A stretch of 64,000 nucleotides of DNA, taken from contig CALNYX010000017.1 in assembly GCA_942490925.1 (NCBI GenBank), forward strand, positions 1,612,001-1,676,000. The letters run 5' to 3'. The first letter of the stretch is position 1, and each line of letters starts with the position of its first letter. Of the stretch, positions 43,034 to 51,615 are shown in pieces. Under the pieces are notes generated by a model. It was given only the letters and a program-made list of their open reading frames with translations. It was not told where the DNA came from and ran no database searches. Position numbers and translations under genes: made by a program. The DNA comes from CALNYX01 sp942490925 (GTDB taxonomy: Bacteria > Chlamydiota > Chlamydiia > Chlamydiales > JAAKFR01).

Positions 43034-43988
43034 AATTGGAGTTTTACCTGGTCCACGCACGGCTTTTTTAGACCATCTGATCCCTCTCTGCCGCATGCTT
43101 GATATGCCGCTTGTCTGTACTGACTCATGGGTCTATGCTGCCGCGCAAATTTTCTACCCAGAAACAGAACTCATTTTTGCTCCTGATAATTTGGAAGAGG
43201 TGTTAGAGCAGTATGAGACGCTCTATAGCTTGGAGCCTTCACGCTTACATCCCAAGGCATTTCAATTTGGCTCAATGCTCTACCGCGGCGAAAAACGCTC
43301 TGTTTGTGGGCTGCATGGCAACTCGGACAAAAATAGAGGGGCTTTTTGGGCTGAACGGTATGCACATGAAGATGTCGTCCTTGTCTACGGGAACTACATG
43401 CTCGATTTTTTCAAAGAGAAGGGGGTAAAGCTCAAAGAGGTTGCGGTGACAGGCAACTATCGCTACGACTTCTATCAAAAGCATAAGGCTTTTTTTGATG
43501 GAAAAGTGCCTGAATTTGATTCGAAAAAAAAGAGGGTTCTCTATGCCCCAACATGGAGCTATCCAGCAGCCAAAGGACCGAATGATTCGCCTTTTTTCGA
43601 GCAACTCCCTGAAATCTTAAACGGTGTGCCTGATGATTATCAGCTCATTGTCAAGCTTCACCCTTTTATGTTCCGCCTCTTCCCTGAAAAAATAGAAGAG
43701 TTGAAAGATGGACGGGCCATTTTTTTAGATGAAACCCCACTGATTTATCCTCTTTTAGATCAGATAGATATTTATCTAGGGGATTATTCATCTGTGGGTT
43801 ACGATTTTTTAGCGATGGATCGCCCCTTGTTTTTTTTGACAGATGGACCGATTGTTCAGACGGGACAGAGGGTTGAGGATATCACGAGACTTTATAGTGA
43901 GATGGATCGGCCATTGAATCGATCAGGACAGAGAAAACAGATGTATGACTATGTATTTGGAGAGAGATGCGAGGCATTGGCGTTTTAA
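43023..43988 (+). CDS. CDP-glycerol glycerophosphotransferase-like (TagB/TagF family)
   Basis: This 321-residue protein contains 'RVLYAPTWS' near residue 170, 'LIVKLHPFMFRLFPEKIE' and 'IYLGDYSSVGYDFLAMDRPL', the signature blocks of the Glyphos_transf family that polymerise or prime teichoic acid-type polyol phosphates. The N-terminal membrane-binding region present in Gram-positive TagF is short here. It starts inside the 3' end of the GT4 gene (11-nt overlap) and is followed by a paralogue. In a chlamydia, a polyol-phosphate surface polymer would be unexpected. Confidence 0.82.
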   Translation: MGSRIGVLPGPRTAFLDHLIPLCRMLDMPLVCTDSWVYAAAQIFYPETELIFAPDNLEEVLEQYETLYSLEPSRLHPKAFQFGSMLYRGEKRSVCGLHGNSDKNRGAFWAERYAHEDVVLVYGNYMLDFFKEKGVKLKEVAVTGNYRYDFYQKHKAFFDGKVPEFDSKKKRVLYAPTWSYPAAKGPNDSPFFEQLPEILNGVPDDYQLIVKLHPFMFRLFPEKIEELKDGRAIFLDETPLIYPLLDQIDIYLGDYSSVGYDFLAMDRPLFFLTDGPIVQTGQRVEDITRLYSEMDRPLNRSGQRKQMYDYVFGERCEALAF

Positions 43989-44974
43989 CTGGCATGCGCA
44001 TGTCGTATGTCGATCATTTAACACCTCTTTGTCAGCAGATGGGGATTCCTCTTCTGGTGACAGATCCGTGGATTAAGCAGCTGATTGAGCAGTATTATCC
44101 GCCAATGGAGTTGATTGAGTTTGATCCAGATAATCATTGTCTTGATCCGGTGCTCAAGGATTATGATTATTGTGTCTATGCTGAACCCTATCGTAAAGCG
44201 AGTGGAGCTTTTCAGTTTGCCGAGTATTACGCAAGTAGGCCGTCGCGCTCGATCTACACGTTGCATGGCAATTCGGAGAAGTGTTTTGACATTTTTTGGT
44301 TTGAGAGGCTTGTCGATGAAGATGTAGTGATGGTCTACGGCAAGCAGATGCTCAATTTTTTTGAGCAGAAAAAAATCCCTTTGAAACAGGTTGTGGAGTG
44401 TGGCAACTACCGAGCCTCTTTTTATGAGCAACATCGTGTTTTTCTTGCGCAAAAAATGGAGCCTCATTTGTTTGAAAAGCAACTCACGACTCTGCTCTAT
44501 GCTCCAACATGGACGTGTGAGAATCGGATGACTGAACTTCGCAAAGACTACTCTCCTGTCGAAACGGTCTATGAGAAGGTTTTGGAGAACATCCCTGAGG
44601 ATTTTCAGGTCTTTGTCAAGCTGCATCCGAACCATGTATTTTTACAACCTGAACAGACTGATGCAATCAAAAAACGGTACCAGGGGCATGCTCAGATCCG
44701 TTTTGTTGATGATGTCCCGTTGATCTATCCTCTTTTAGAGCATGTCGATCTCTATGTAGGGGATTTCTCTTCGATTGGCTATGACTTCCTCTATTTCAAT
44801 CGCCCGCTTTTCTTTTTGACGGAGGGGAAAAAAACGGACTTGAGTCAGTGTGGAATGCAAATTGAAGATGATTTGTGGAAAGTTGTTAGGCAGAAACAGA
44901 ATGCATTGAAACAAGAGCGTGAAAGGGTGTACAAACTTGCATTTGGAGAGAAGGTATGCACGTCGATATTTTAA
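43967..44974 (+). CDS. CDP-glycerol glycerophosphotransferase-like (TagB/TagF family), paralogue
   Basis: The 335-residue protein has 'LLYAPTWTCENRMTELRKD', 'FVKLHPNHVFL' and 'DLYVGDFSSIGYDFLYFNRP', parallel to the previous gene; the N-terminal 'GVLTGMRMSYVDHLTPLC' also matches 'GVLPGPRTAFLDHLIPLC'. The two are tandem duplicates that have diverged and may act at successive steps, for instance primer and polymer addition. It overlaps the previous gene by 22 nt and the next by 19 nt. Confidence 0.82.
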   Translation: MRGIGVLTGMRMSYVDHLTPLCQQMGIPLLVTDPWIKQLIEQYYPPMELIEFDPDNHCLDPVLKDYDYCVYAEPYRKASGAFQFAEYYASRPSRSIYTLHGNSEKCFDIFWFERLVDEDVVMVYGKQMLNFFEQKKIPLKQVVECGNYRASFYEQHRVFLAQKMEPHLFEKQLTTLLYAPTWTCENRMTELRKDYSPVETVYEKVLENIPEDFQVFVKLHPNHVFLQPEQTDAIKKRYQGHAQIRFVDDVPLIYPLLEHVDLYVGDFSSIGYDFLYFNRPLFFLTEGKKTDLSQCGMQIEDDLWKVVRQKQNALKQERERVYKLAFGEKVCTSIF

Positions 44975-46005
44975 CTGAGAATCGTTGGTCATACACGCAA
45001 GAAAATTATCTTGCCGAGCAAGTAAAAAGGGGATTTGATGCACTTGGTGTGAAATGGCGTCATATTGCCTTGAGTGATGGGACTTTTGGCAGCTATCTGC
45101 TCAATGAAGATCGACCAGACTGGACGCTTGCTTTCAAAGATCCCATCAAACAGCAGACTCCTATATGCGAACTGATGAGAATTCCACATTTTCAGTGGGA
45201 GCATCAATCACTAGCCGGTGTGGTTCATCATTTAGAAGCGAGCTACAGTCATGTTGCCTTTACAGATAGGGGAGTGGATGGAGTCCATTTTCTTCCACAT
45301 GGTGTCGATCCTGATCTGAAAGGGGAGAAAGAGCGCATCTTTGATGTCGTTCTTTTCAATGATCTTATCGATACACAAAATAAGATCCAAACATGGCACG
45401 AGCTCTTTTGCAAGCAAGGAGTCAAGCTGCTTGAGCAGGGAGTTGTCAGTTGCGCAAACAAATTTCCTGTGAAGCACTTAATCGGTCAAAAGCCTGATGT
45501 TTTGAGTTTGAACGATTTGGTTCATGGTGTAGAGGAGTACTTACGCGCCGAAAAAGTATGTGAGCTTGTTTGTACACTGAAGGGAGGGCATCTCTTTGGA
45601 GAACACATCGGCAATAATTGGCTCGTCCGCTTGAATAATCGGGTTTCACTGCATGCAAAGCTGCCTTACATCGAACATTTTGAGGTTTTAAAGATGAGTC
45701 GCATTCTGGTGCGTGAGCAGTGGCCTGGCTCCGATGGAAGTGATGAGTGGCTCTTGCCAGCCTTGCAAGTTGGATGTCTAGTGCTTACAAATCCAACGCC
45801 TTATCTAGAAGAGTTGGTTGGCAAAGAGTCTGAGATCTTTTATCCTGAAGGAGATTGGAAGGGTTTACAAGAGCGGATCGATTTTTTCTTGGCTCACCCA
45901 GAAAAGGCAAAACTGATTATCGAAGAGCTTCAAGAAAAATGTGTGGAGTCGCATAGTTGGAACAGACAAGTGCAAGAGGTCTTAAACCTCATGGAGCAAG
46001 CATGA
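44956..46005 (+). CDS. CgeB-like glycosyltransferase
   Basis: The 349-residue protein resembles CgeB/DUF3880-type GT-B enzymes. The N-terminal half has 'IPHFQWEHQSLAGVVHHLE' and 'VHFLPHGVDPDL'; the C-terminal half has 'WPGSDGSDEWLLPALQVGCL' and 'LVLTNPTPYLEELVG'. These proteins often act on surface glycans. It is paralogous in layout to the fifth gene downstream. The stop codon overlaps the next ATG (ATGA). Confidence 0.7.
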   Translation: MHVDILTENRWSYTQENYLAEQVKRGFDALGVKWRHIALSDGTFGSYLLNEDRPDWTLAFKDPIKQQTPICELMRIPHFQWEHQSLAGVVHHLEASYSHVAFTDRGVDGVHFLPHGVDPDLKGEKERIFDVVLFNDLIDTQNKIQTWHELFCKQGVKLLEQGVVSCANKFPVKHLIGQKPDVLSLNDLVHGVEEYLRAEKVCELVCTLKGGHLFGEHIGNNWLVRLNNRVSLHAKLPYIEHFEVLKMSRILVREQWPGSDGSDEWLLPALQVGCLVLTNPTPYLEELVGKESEIFYPEGDWKGLQERIDFFLAHPEKAKLIIEELQEKCVESHSWNRQVQEVLNLMEQA

Positions 46006-46799
46006 AAGTGAGTCTGATCACACCGACCTATGAACGTGAGCCTTTTTTACCACTGATGTATGAGGCGCTCTGCAAACAGACGCATAGTGATTGGGAGTGG
46101 TTGATTCATGACACCTCTTTACATCGATCAAAATTTGCTCAGCAGGTTGATGATCCTCGAGTCCGCTACATCTATCAAGAGGAGCCTCTTTCTATTGGTT
46201 CCAAACGTAATCTTTTAGTTGAGCTAACAAAGAGTGAATGGATCTTCCATATCGATGATGATGACTACTATGGCTCGCACTATATCGAAAATGGAGTCAA
46301 GCAACTGCAAGAGGCTGATTTTTTCTCGATAAACTCATGGTTTTCCTATGACGTGAAGAGTGAGCAGTATTTCTACTGGGCAACAGATCATCCAGCAGAG
46401 ACGCACTTTGTCCTTGATGCGCTTACTGGTACGCGCGTACGTGAAATTGATTTTGGCCCCCATTTACGTGAGAAACAAGAAGCTCACACTCAGAAAAAGG
46501 GAGCACAAGGATACGGCTTTACATACGCTTATCGCAAAGCGATTACCAAAACATGCCGCTTCCCTGATCTCGATATTGGTGAGGATCGTAAATTTTTTGA
46601 ACAGGTCGATCAACAGGGGTATAAAATTGTCTCTAGTGCTGATCAAAAAGGTTTGACGGTCAAAATAATTCATGATGCAAACGTAGCACGTGTCTATCCT
46701 CAATACAGGCTCCCTGGATTTATGGTGAAACTCCTTATCCCTGACTTTGCTCACTATTTAGAAGGGTCATTCCATGAAAATCGACTTTCTACTCGCTGA
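46002..46799 (+). CDS. GT2-type glycosyltransferase
   Basis: I start this 265-residue protein at ATG 46002, which overlaps the previous stop (ATGA). It opens with 'KVSLITPTYEREPFLPLMYE', a GT-A nucleotide-binding start, and has 'EWIFHIDDDDYYGSHYI', the DXD metal-binding site. The C-terminal part with 'ISKTCRFPDLDIGEDRKFF'-like sequence ('TCRFPDLDIGEDRKFFEQV') holds a probable catalytic acid. It is an inverting GT2 enzyme; donor unknown. Confidence 0.82.
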   Translation: MKVSLITPTYEREPFLPLMYEALCKQTHSDWEWLIHDTSLHRSKFAQQVDDPRVRYIYQEEPLSIGSKRNLLVELTKSEWIFHIDDDDYYGSHYIENGVKQLQEADFFSINSWFSYDVKSEQYFYWATDHPAETHFVLDALTGTRVREIDFGPHLREKQEAHTQKKGAQGYGFTYAYRKAITKTCRFPDLDIGEDRKFFEQVDQQGYKIVSSADQKGLTVKIIHDANVARVYPQYRLPGFMVKLLIPDFAHYLEGSFHENRLSTR

Positions 46800-47829
46800 T
46801 AACCGTTACGGCTCTACACGCCATTTTGCAAAGGGATTTTGCGCGGCTCTAGAGCGAGCAGGCGTTGAGGTGAGAAAGCATTGGATTGACGATGGTCAGT
46901 TTTATCACGCTTATTCAACAATTACTCAAGATCCTCCCGATTGCACCTGTTCGTTTGCCGACCTAACATTTGGAACACAATCCCTCGGTAATAGCTGGCA
47001 GATCCCACATTTTTCGTATTTGATCGATCCTGCAATCTATTTTTTACACCACTTTCAAGGTGATTACTCTTGGGTTAGCTGCGTTGACCAGGGTGATGTT
47101 GACTTTGTCAAGCAAGGGGGATTTTCAAAGGTTCAGTTCTTACCTCATGGTGTTGATCGTGATCTAGAGACCTCTCCATTTGTTGAGCGACCTTATGAGG
47201 TAGTCTTCTTTGGATCTTGTCTGGATACAGAACTGGATTGGAGTGAGCGTTTTTCAAAAAATGAGTGCGATCTATTGCATCAGGCCTCAGAAGCTGTGCT
47301 ACAGACTCCTATTTCGACCCTCGATGCACTTGTAGAACTGGGAGTGTCTCAAGAAAAGCTTTTATTTTTTCATCATGAAGTTGACCTCTATACTCGGGCA
47401 AAGGATCGCATTGCTCTTCTTCAATCCCTCAAAGGGGTTGATATTTCTATCTGGGGAACTGGCAGCTGGAATAAATATCTTCCTAATGCTAAGATATATA
47501 CACCAATTCCTTTTGAAGAAACTTTAGATGTAATGCGGCGAGCAAAATTTGTTTTGAATAGCTCGGTGCGTTTCAAAAATGGTTTTCATGAGCGCCTATT
47601 TTACGGCCTGATGTGTGGAGCTTGTGTGGTGAGTAGCGAGAGTCGCTTGATGCGTGAGCATTTTGCTGAAGATGAGCTTCTCACGTATACGACGCCTGAA
47701 GAGGTTTTGGGAAAAATGCATGGATGCATTCCCAATGAAATTGCACTCAAAGGACAAAAGCGAGTTTTGAAGGAGCATACTTGGGATCACCGTGCAAAGC
47801 GTTTTTTGGAGTTTATTCATGATTTCTAA
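46774..47829 (+). CDS. CgeB-like glycosyltransferase, second copy
   Basis: The 351-residue protein has the N-terminal 'FLLADNRYGSTRHFAKGF', then 'WQIPHFSYLIDPAIYFLHH' and 'QFLPHGVDRDL', which matches 'HFLPHGVDPDL' in the gene at 44956. Toward the end 'LNSSVRFKNGFHERLFYGLM' is the GT-B sugar-nucleotide region. It overlaps the GT2 gene by 26 nt and is followed after 11 nt by a WD40 gene. Function as a surface-glycan transferase is inferred from operon context. Confidence 0.72.
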   Translation: MKIDFLLADNRYGSTRHFAKGFCAALERAGVEVRKHWIDDGQFYHAYSTITQDPPDCTCSFADLTFGTQSLGNSWQIPHFSYLIDPAIYFLHHFQGDYSWVSCVDQGDVDFVKQGGFSKVQFLPHGVDRDLETSPFVERPYEVVFFGSCLDTELDWSERFSKNECDLLHQASEAVLQTPISTLDALVELGVSQEKLLFFHHEVDLYTRAKDRIALLQSLKGVDISIWGTGSWNKYLPNAKIYTPIPFEETLDVMRRAKFVLNSSVRFKNGFHERLFYGLMCGACVVSSESRLMREHFAEDELLTYTTPEEVLGKMHGCIPNEIALKGQKRVLKEHTWDHRAKRFLEFIHDF

Positions 47830-47840
47830 GGAGAGAATTA

Positions 47841-48752
47841 ATGAGTCCGATCCCTATTACAGGACAGATTAGTAGCTTTGTTCGTTTTCCTGATGGGCGT
47901 CATGTGGTAGGAGCTCGAGATTGTGGTATTTATCTCCTTTCAAGAGGAAGAACTGTTGAAAAAGTCCTGGCTGCTCATTTTGACTGGATAACCCAAGTTG
48001 TGGTGTCTAAAAGCATTATTGCAACATCATGTCTATCTGGATGCATTAATCTCTGGAATATCGATGATCTCACTCCAAAACCAGATGATAGCCAATATCT
48101 TACGCAAAAGTCGTTTAGAACTAGAAAAATTACTCCCGTTAAAATTAGAGAGATAGCTGCTGTTCACACGATGGTATTCTCTCCAGATAGTGATACGCTT
48201 GCTGTTGGACTTTGTCCTTTGAATGGTCGAGGAGATATTGTTCTACATTCGATGGATGATTTATCTGAAGTTGAGTTGTCTGGTCATAAAATGGGAATTG
48301 ACGCACTTACCTTCCTATCCGATACATCGCTTGCTTCTGGAAGTGAAGACAAAACAGTGCGTATATGGAAAAAAAAGGCTGAGGTGTGGTCAGAAAGTAC
48401 TTTGATTGAGCTTGAGCATCCTGTTTCTGCTCTTGCAAATAGGGGTAATGCGCTTTTTATTGGTCTGAAAAATGGATTGGTGATGCAGTGGGATATTGCT
48501 CACGGTGGCTCTAAATTTTCTATGCAATTTAAGGGCATGATTTCGACTATCGTATGTTTTTCTCTCTCAGAACGTATTGTGGTTGCAAGTCGTGGGAAAG
48601 GACTTTATACCGTTAATCTTAGAAATAAAGCCGTCAGTCTGCTTACTGATATTGCCAAAGATATTAGTACAGTGGTATTCAACCCAGATGAAACAAGAGC
48701 ATATGTTAACAGAGGCAGTGAAGTAGTTTCTATTGTAATACCAGAAAATTGA
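47841..48752 (+). CDS. WD40-repeat protein
   Basis: This 303-residue protein has clear WD40 blades, the best being 'LASGSEDKTVRIWKK' near residue 185; others are 'ATSCLSGCINLWNI', 'MVFSPDSDTLAVGL' and 'VFNPDETRAYVNRG'. No signal peptide or membrane anchor. It lies 11 nt behind the last transferase and could be part of that operon, or unrelated to it. It is more canonical than the propeller-like proteins at 19949-25540. Interaction partner unknown. Confidence 0.8.
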   Translation: MSPIPITGQISSFVRFPDGRHVVGARDCGIYLLSRGRTVEKVLAAHFDWITQVVVSKSIIATSCLSGCINLWNIDDLTPKPDDSQYLTQKSFRTRKITPVKIREIAAVHTMVFSPDSDTLAVGLCPLNGRGDIVLHSMDDLSEVELSGHKMGIDALTFLSDTSLASGSEDKTVRIWKKKAEVWSESTLIELEHPVSALANRGNALFIGLKNGLVMQWDIAHGGSKFSMQFKGMISTIVCFSLSERIVVASRGKGLYTVNLRNKAVSLLTDIAKDISTVVFNPDETRAYVNRGSEVVSIVIPEN

Positions 48753-49241
48753 TCAGAGAAATTTTGTGCGAAATTAAGCTCTGTTGAGGTTTTTCAAACG
48801 AAATATAGGGCTTTTTGCCGAGAGTGTTCATTAGGCCCTATCGGGGCAGTCTGTTTGATAGAACCGTGGTTTCTCATCGTTGGGTCATCGAAGACGCTCA
48901 TTTCCTATAACTTTACAACGGATGGGAAAGCTGGGGTGTTCAGCAAAGATTATCGCTCTATCAGCAACTTGCAATTGGCTATCCAACTAGAATCGAAGTA
49001 ATCGATCTATAGGATTGCTTTATTTTCTTGTAAGTAATAGAATGTTAGTTATGCAAAGCGAAAAATCTATCTATTTTCTCATTGTAATTTCCTTGATTGT
49101 GCGGTAGCACGCACGATACCCCTATCCCACATTTTTTAATCCAGATCTTTGTTAGTAATAAATTAAAAAAGGCTTCTGCATACCATAATGGATTCAATTA
49201 CGTAATCTAGCTATGCAGGGGTTATTAAAAGGAGAATTGTG
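48753..49241. other. Intergenic region with a stop-interrupted reading frame remnant
   Basis: No intact gene is visible. From 48851 to 49012 on the plus strand one frame reads 'LFDRTVVSHRWVIEDAHFL', a TAA, then 'LYNGWESWGVQQRLSLYQQ' and 'IGYPTRIEVID'. It looks protein-like but I cannot assign it. The rest is AT-rich. A strong ribosome binding site, AAAAGGAG, precedes the carrier gene at the 3' end. Confidence 0.3.
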
Positions 49242-49931
49242 ATGTTTCATGACATCGTTTTGGGCAGTCTCTCAGCAGTGAGTGTTGTCCCATTTATCCA
49301 ACCCATGGTCTACAGAAAAAATTTGGAACAGGGGAGTGGAAATCTAGAGCGCTCAGTAAAAGCTCACTATCGAGGTTGCCGTGGTTTTGCCGCGAGCTTC
49401 GTACCAACTGTTGCATTGCAAACAGCAGTGAATGGTTCACTTTCTAAGTATTTAGACCCATTATCTTCAGCAGTGATAGCAGGACTTTTCTCTGCTGTTA
49501 TTGTTTGTCCCGCTGAAGCTGTAATGATTCAGCAGCAGCTTACCAATAAAAGCTACCAGGCAACTGTAAAAACATTGTGGCAAAGACGTGCTTTTTTTCG
49601 TGCTTTCACAATGACAGCTGTACGTGAAGGTGGATTTTCTGGTGCTTACTTGGGACTAACCCCACTTTTTAAACGAAAGTTTCTAGAGATGGGGGCTTCA
49701 GAAGGAGGGGCTCAGATAGGAGCTGGCATCGCTGCAGGTCTTATTTCTGCTACGGTGGGCCAGCCTTGTGATACATACAAGACACAGGTCCAACAGAATT
49801 TCTCTTTGCGCATTAACCTCTGGCGAGGAATTACGCAACAGGGAGCCTTTTTAGGTCTGAAATGGCGGTGCGCAATGGCGGTTATTTCCACTATTGGCAT
49901 CCCTAGTGTTCAAGAGAAGCTGAACTCCTAA
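49242..49931 (+). CDS. Mitochondrial carrier family-like protein
   Basis: I chose ATG 49242 (GGAG 7 nt upstream) over GTG 49239. The 229-residue protein shows the three-fold carrier pattern. Degenerate PX[DE]XX[RK] motifs occur as 'QPMVYRKNLEQ' (residue 20), 'CPAEAVMIQQQ' (residue 89) and 'GQPCDTYKTQVQQ' (residue 174), each at the end of an odd-numbered helix. The second half of each repeat has 'YRGCRGFAASFVPTVALQ', 'FFRAFTMTAVREGGFSGAY' and 'FLGLKWRCAM', as in eukaryotic carriers. It is shorter than typical (about 300). The family is eukaryotic; bacterial cases such as Legionella LncP are secreted effectors. A host-derived effector is likely, though transport activity is uncertain. Confidence 0.8.
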   Translation: MFHDIVLGSLSAVSVVPFIQPMVYRKNLEQGSGNLERSVKAHYRGCRGFAASFVPTVALQTAVNGSLSKYLDPLSSAVIAGLFSAVIVCPAEAVMIQQQLTNKSYQATVKTLWQRRAFFRAFTMTAVREGGFSGAYLGLTPLFKRKFLEMGASEGGAQIGAGIAAGLISATVGQPCDTYKTQVQQNFSLRINLWRGITQQGAFLGLKWRCAMAVISTIGIPSVQEKLNS

Positions 49932-49936
49932 ACATT

Positions 49937-49965
49937 TTCCTTCCATGGCTTGTCCATGGAAGGAA
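49937..49965. terminator. Hairpin between converging genes
   Basis: TTCCTTCCATGG and CCATGGAAGGAA form a 12-bp stem with loop CTTGT, between the carrier gene and the converging small zinc-ribbon gene. A T-run is present only on the left side (TTTT at 49935-49938) and is part of the stem, so it may be a weak bidirectional terminator. Confidence 0.55.
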
Positions 49966-49967
49966 GC

Positions 49968-50198
49968 TTATTCCGTATTGAGGCAGTCGCATTGTGGGCA
50001 GCGGGAGACATCTCTACTCGACTTTGCAAGGTAGCTATGGTTGCAATACTCACAAGTGGTCAGTTTGTAAAGAGGGGGGAGGCTAAATTTCTTACGCTGT
50101 TTCATATGAAAAGCAAGCCACACAGAGAAGCAGAGTCCTAAGAAGAGGGCAAGGTAGAGGATAATAGCTGTGGCGGGTTCAATCTCGATCATCATCAA
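49968..50198 (-). CDS. Small membrane protein with C-terminal zinc ribbon
   Basis: The 76-residue protein has one N-terminal hydrophobic segment ('AIILYLALFLGLCFSVWLAF') and then 'TCEYCNHSYLAKSSRDVSRC' with 'CPQC' after it, a CXXC-X~15-CXXC zinc ribbon. It overlaps the preceding TonB-like gene by 20 nt, so it belongs to the ExbB/ExbD operon as its last gene. No known function; probably an accessory of the Tol-type complex. Confidence 0.62.
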   Translation of the reverse strand: MMMIEIEPATAIILYLALFLGLCFSVWLAFHMKQRKKFSLPPLYKLTTCEYCNHSYLAKSSRDVSRCPQCDCLNTE

Positions 50199-50580
50199 AA
50201 TCGATGTTTAAATATTCATAATCAATATATTCAATAGCAGAAAAATCGGGGTCACTGCAAGTGAAGTCATAATCTTGTGAAGAGCTCGGGAGATCTAGGG
50301 CTGGTAAAAGCAGCTCAGGAGGCTCTACATTTTCGAGGGGCGAATGGGCAATATACCGCATAGTTGTCACGGGCGAGCCAACATCAACTTCTACATGTAC
50401 AGGTTGAAGTAGGGGAATTGTTTCATCACATGGGTGAGAGACGATACGGAAAGCAAACAGGAGTACAAAATGAAGTGCTGCAGCAATCGCTAGCCCTTTG
50501 AGAAACTCTGGAGAGAAAAGGCGGTCTTGAGGGCGCCAGCTAAGGGCAACAGAACCTTTTATTCGTTTGATAAACAGCAT
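50179..50580 (-). CDS. TonB/TolA-like short membrane protein
   Basis: The 133-residue protein has a single hydrophobic helix ('FLKGLAIAAALHFVLLFAF') and then a Pro/acidic-rich tail, ending 'YLNIDFDDDRD'. It sits directly behind exbD (overlap 22 nt), where TonB or TolA is expected, and the N-terminal helix with His fits that family. It is much shorter than either and lacks the C-terminal domain. In Chlamydia the corresponding place holds a small uncharacterised gene (CT598, from memory). Confidence 0.6.
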   Translation of the reverse strand: MLFIKRIKGSVALSWRPQDRLFSPEFLKGLAIAAALHFVLLFAFRIVSHPCDETIPLLQPVHVEVDVGSPVTTMRYIAHSPLENVEPPELLLPALDLPSSSQDYDFTCSDPDFSAIEYIDYEYLNIDFDDDRD

Positions 50581-50999
50581 CGGTCATTATACATCAGACG
50601 TAGCGCAATGCCCGTCTCTTGTGCAAGTGAAAAAAGACGGAGAAAATCGCCATACTCTACACCACGGTCAATGCTGAGTACAACGGTTGTGTCAGCGCCA
50701 GGATGGAGTTCTTGGTTTTTTTCAATCTCTTTGAACAAGCTGGGTTTAAAAGTTTCAAGGTCAACAATCTCTTTCTTGCTCCCTACATAAATCACATTGT
50801 GAGTATCCATGACAACAAGGACTTGGGTGGTGCGTGCAGCTGCTGGTCGATCAAGCTCCGGTGGTTCGATATTGAGTGATTTGAGAGGTAAAATATCAGA
50901 GGTGATCAGAAAGAAGATGAGCATTAAAAGTATGACATCTACAAGGGGAGTGAGGTCAATCAACGCAGTGGATGGTTTAAGGCGTGTTTTAAACTTCAT
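50559..50999 (-). CDS. exbD: ExbD/TolR-type biopolymer transport protein
   Basis: This 146-residue protein has one N-terminal helix with the key Asp: 'IDLTPLVDVILLMLIFFLIT' near residue 15. The rest is a periplasmic domain with 'LSIDRGVEYGDFLRLFSLA'. It works with ExbB/TolQ as the proton-driven motor of a Tol-Pal or TonB system. It overlaps exbB by 11 nt and the TonB-like gene by 22 nt. Whether it is ExbD or TolR cannot be decided; Tol is more likely in chlamydiae. Confidence 0.9.
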   Translation of the reverse strand: MKFKTRLKPSTALIDLTPLVDVILLMLIFFLITSDILPLKSLNIEPPELDRPAAARTTQVLVVMDTHNVIYVGSKKEIVDLETFKPSLFKEIEKNQELHPGADTTVVLSIDRGVEYGDFLRLFSLAQETGIALRLMYNDRCCLSNE

Positions 51000-51615
51000 G
51001 GGTCAATAGGTCCACGATTTCAGATGAAACGGTTTGGATTTCTAGCACAATCGTATTAATTCGGCTGACTAGGTAGTTGTAAGCGACGATCGAAGGGATA
51101 GCGACAACAAGTCCAGCAGCAGTGGTCACAAGGGCATATTCCATCGCGCCGCCAACGCGTGCTGTTGAAATGTCCATCAAACCAGAAAGACGCATCTCGC
51201 CAAAAGCCTGAATAAATCCAAGTACTGTGCCAAGCAGTCCAATCAGAGGACTGATGTGCGCGATAATCGAAAGAATGCGCGCATTTTTCTCGAGCCTTGC
51301 AATTTCACCTAGGCCAGCAACTTCCATGCTACTTTCGATCTCTTCCTTGGTGCGCGCATGTTTCATCAATCCAGTGCGCACGATATTAGCAACAGCGCCA
51401 CCACTTTGTTCACAAAGGCGCATCGCTTCGATGATATTTTTTTCTTCCAACTCCTTTCGCATCGAAATGATGAATTGGTTGGTATTGATCTCTGATTTCT
51501 TCAAATAGAAGAGGCGTTCGAAAAAAATGGTCATTGCAATCAGTGAACAGATCGCAAGCACCATCAAAACGGTGTTCCACTGCGCAAAGTAGTGGGTGAG
51601 ATTACTCAAGTCCAT
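50989..51615 (-). CDS. exbB: ExbB/TolQ-type proton channel protein
   Basis: The 208-residue protein has three helices and the MotA/TolQ/ExbB signature: 'ILSIIAHISPLIGLLGTVLGF' in helix 2 and 'AMEYALVTTAAGLVVAIPSIV', in part 'EYALVTTAAGLVVAIPSIVA', in helix 3. It forms the ion channel of the ExbB/ExbD motor. It overlaps the preceding TPR gene by 14 nt and the next gene by 11 nt, so the block 51615-49968 is one operon. Confidence 0.92.
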   Translation of the reverse strand: MDLSNLTHYFAQWNTVLMVLAICSLIAMTIFFERLFYLKKSEINTNQFIISMRKELEEKNIIEAMRLCEQSGGAVANIVRTGLMKHARTKEEIESSMEVAGLGEIARLEKNARILSIIAHISPLIGLLGTVLGFIQAFGEMRLSGLMDISTARVGGAMEYALVTTAAGLVVAIPSIVAYNYLVSRINTIVLEIQTVSSEIVDLLTHEV

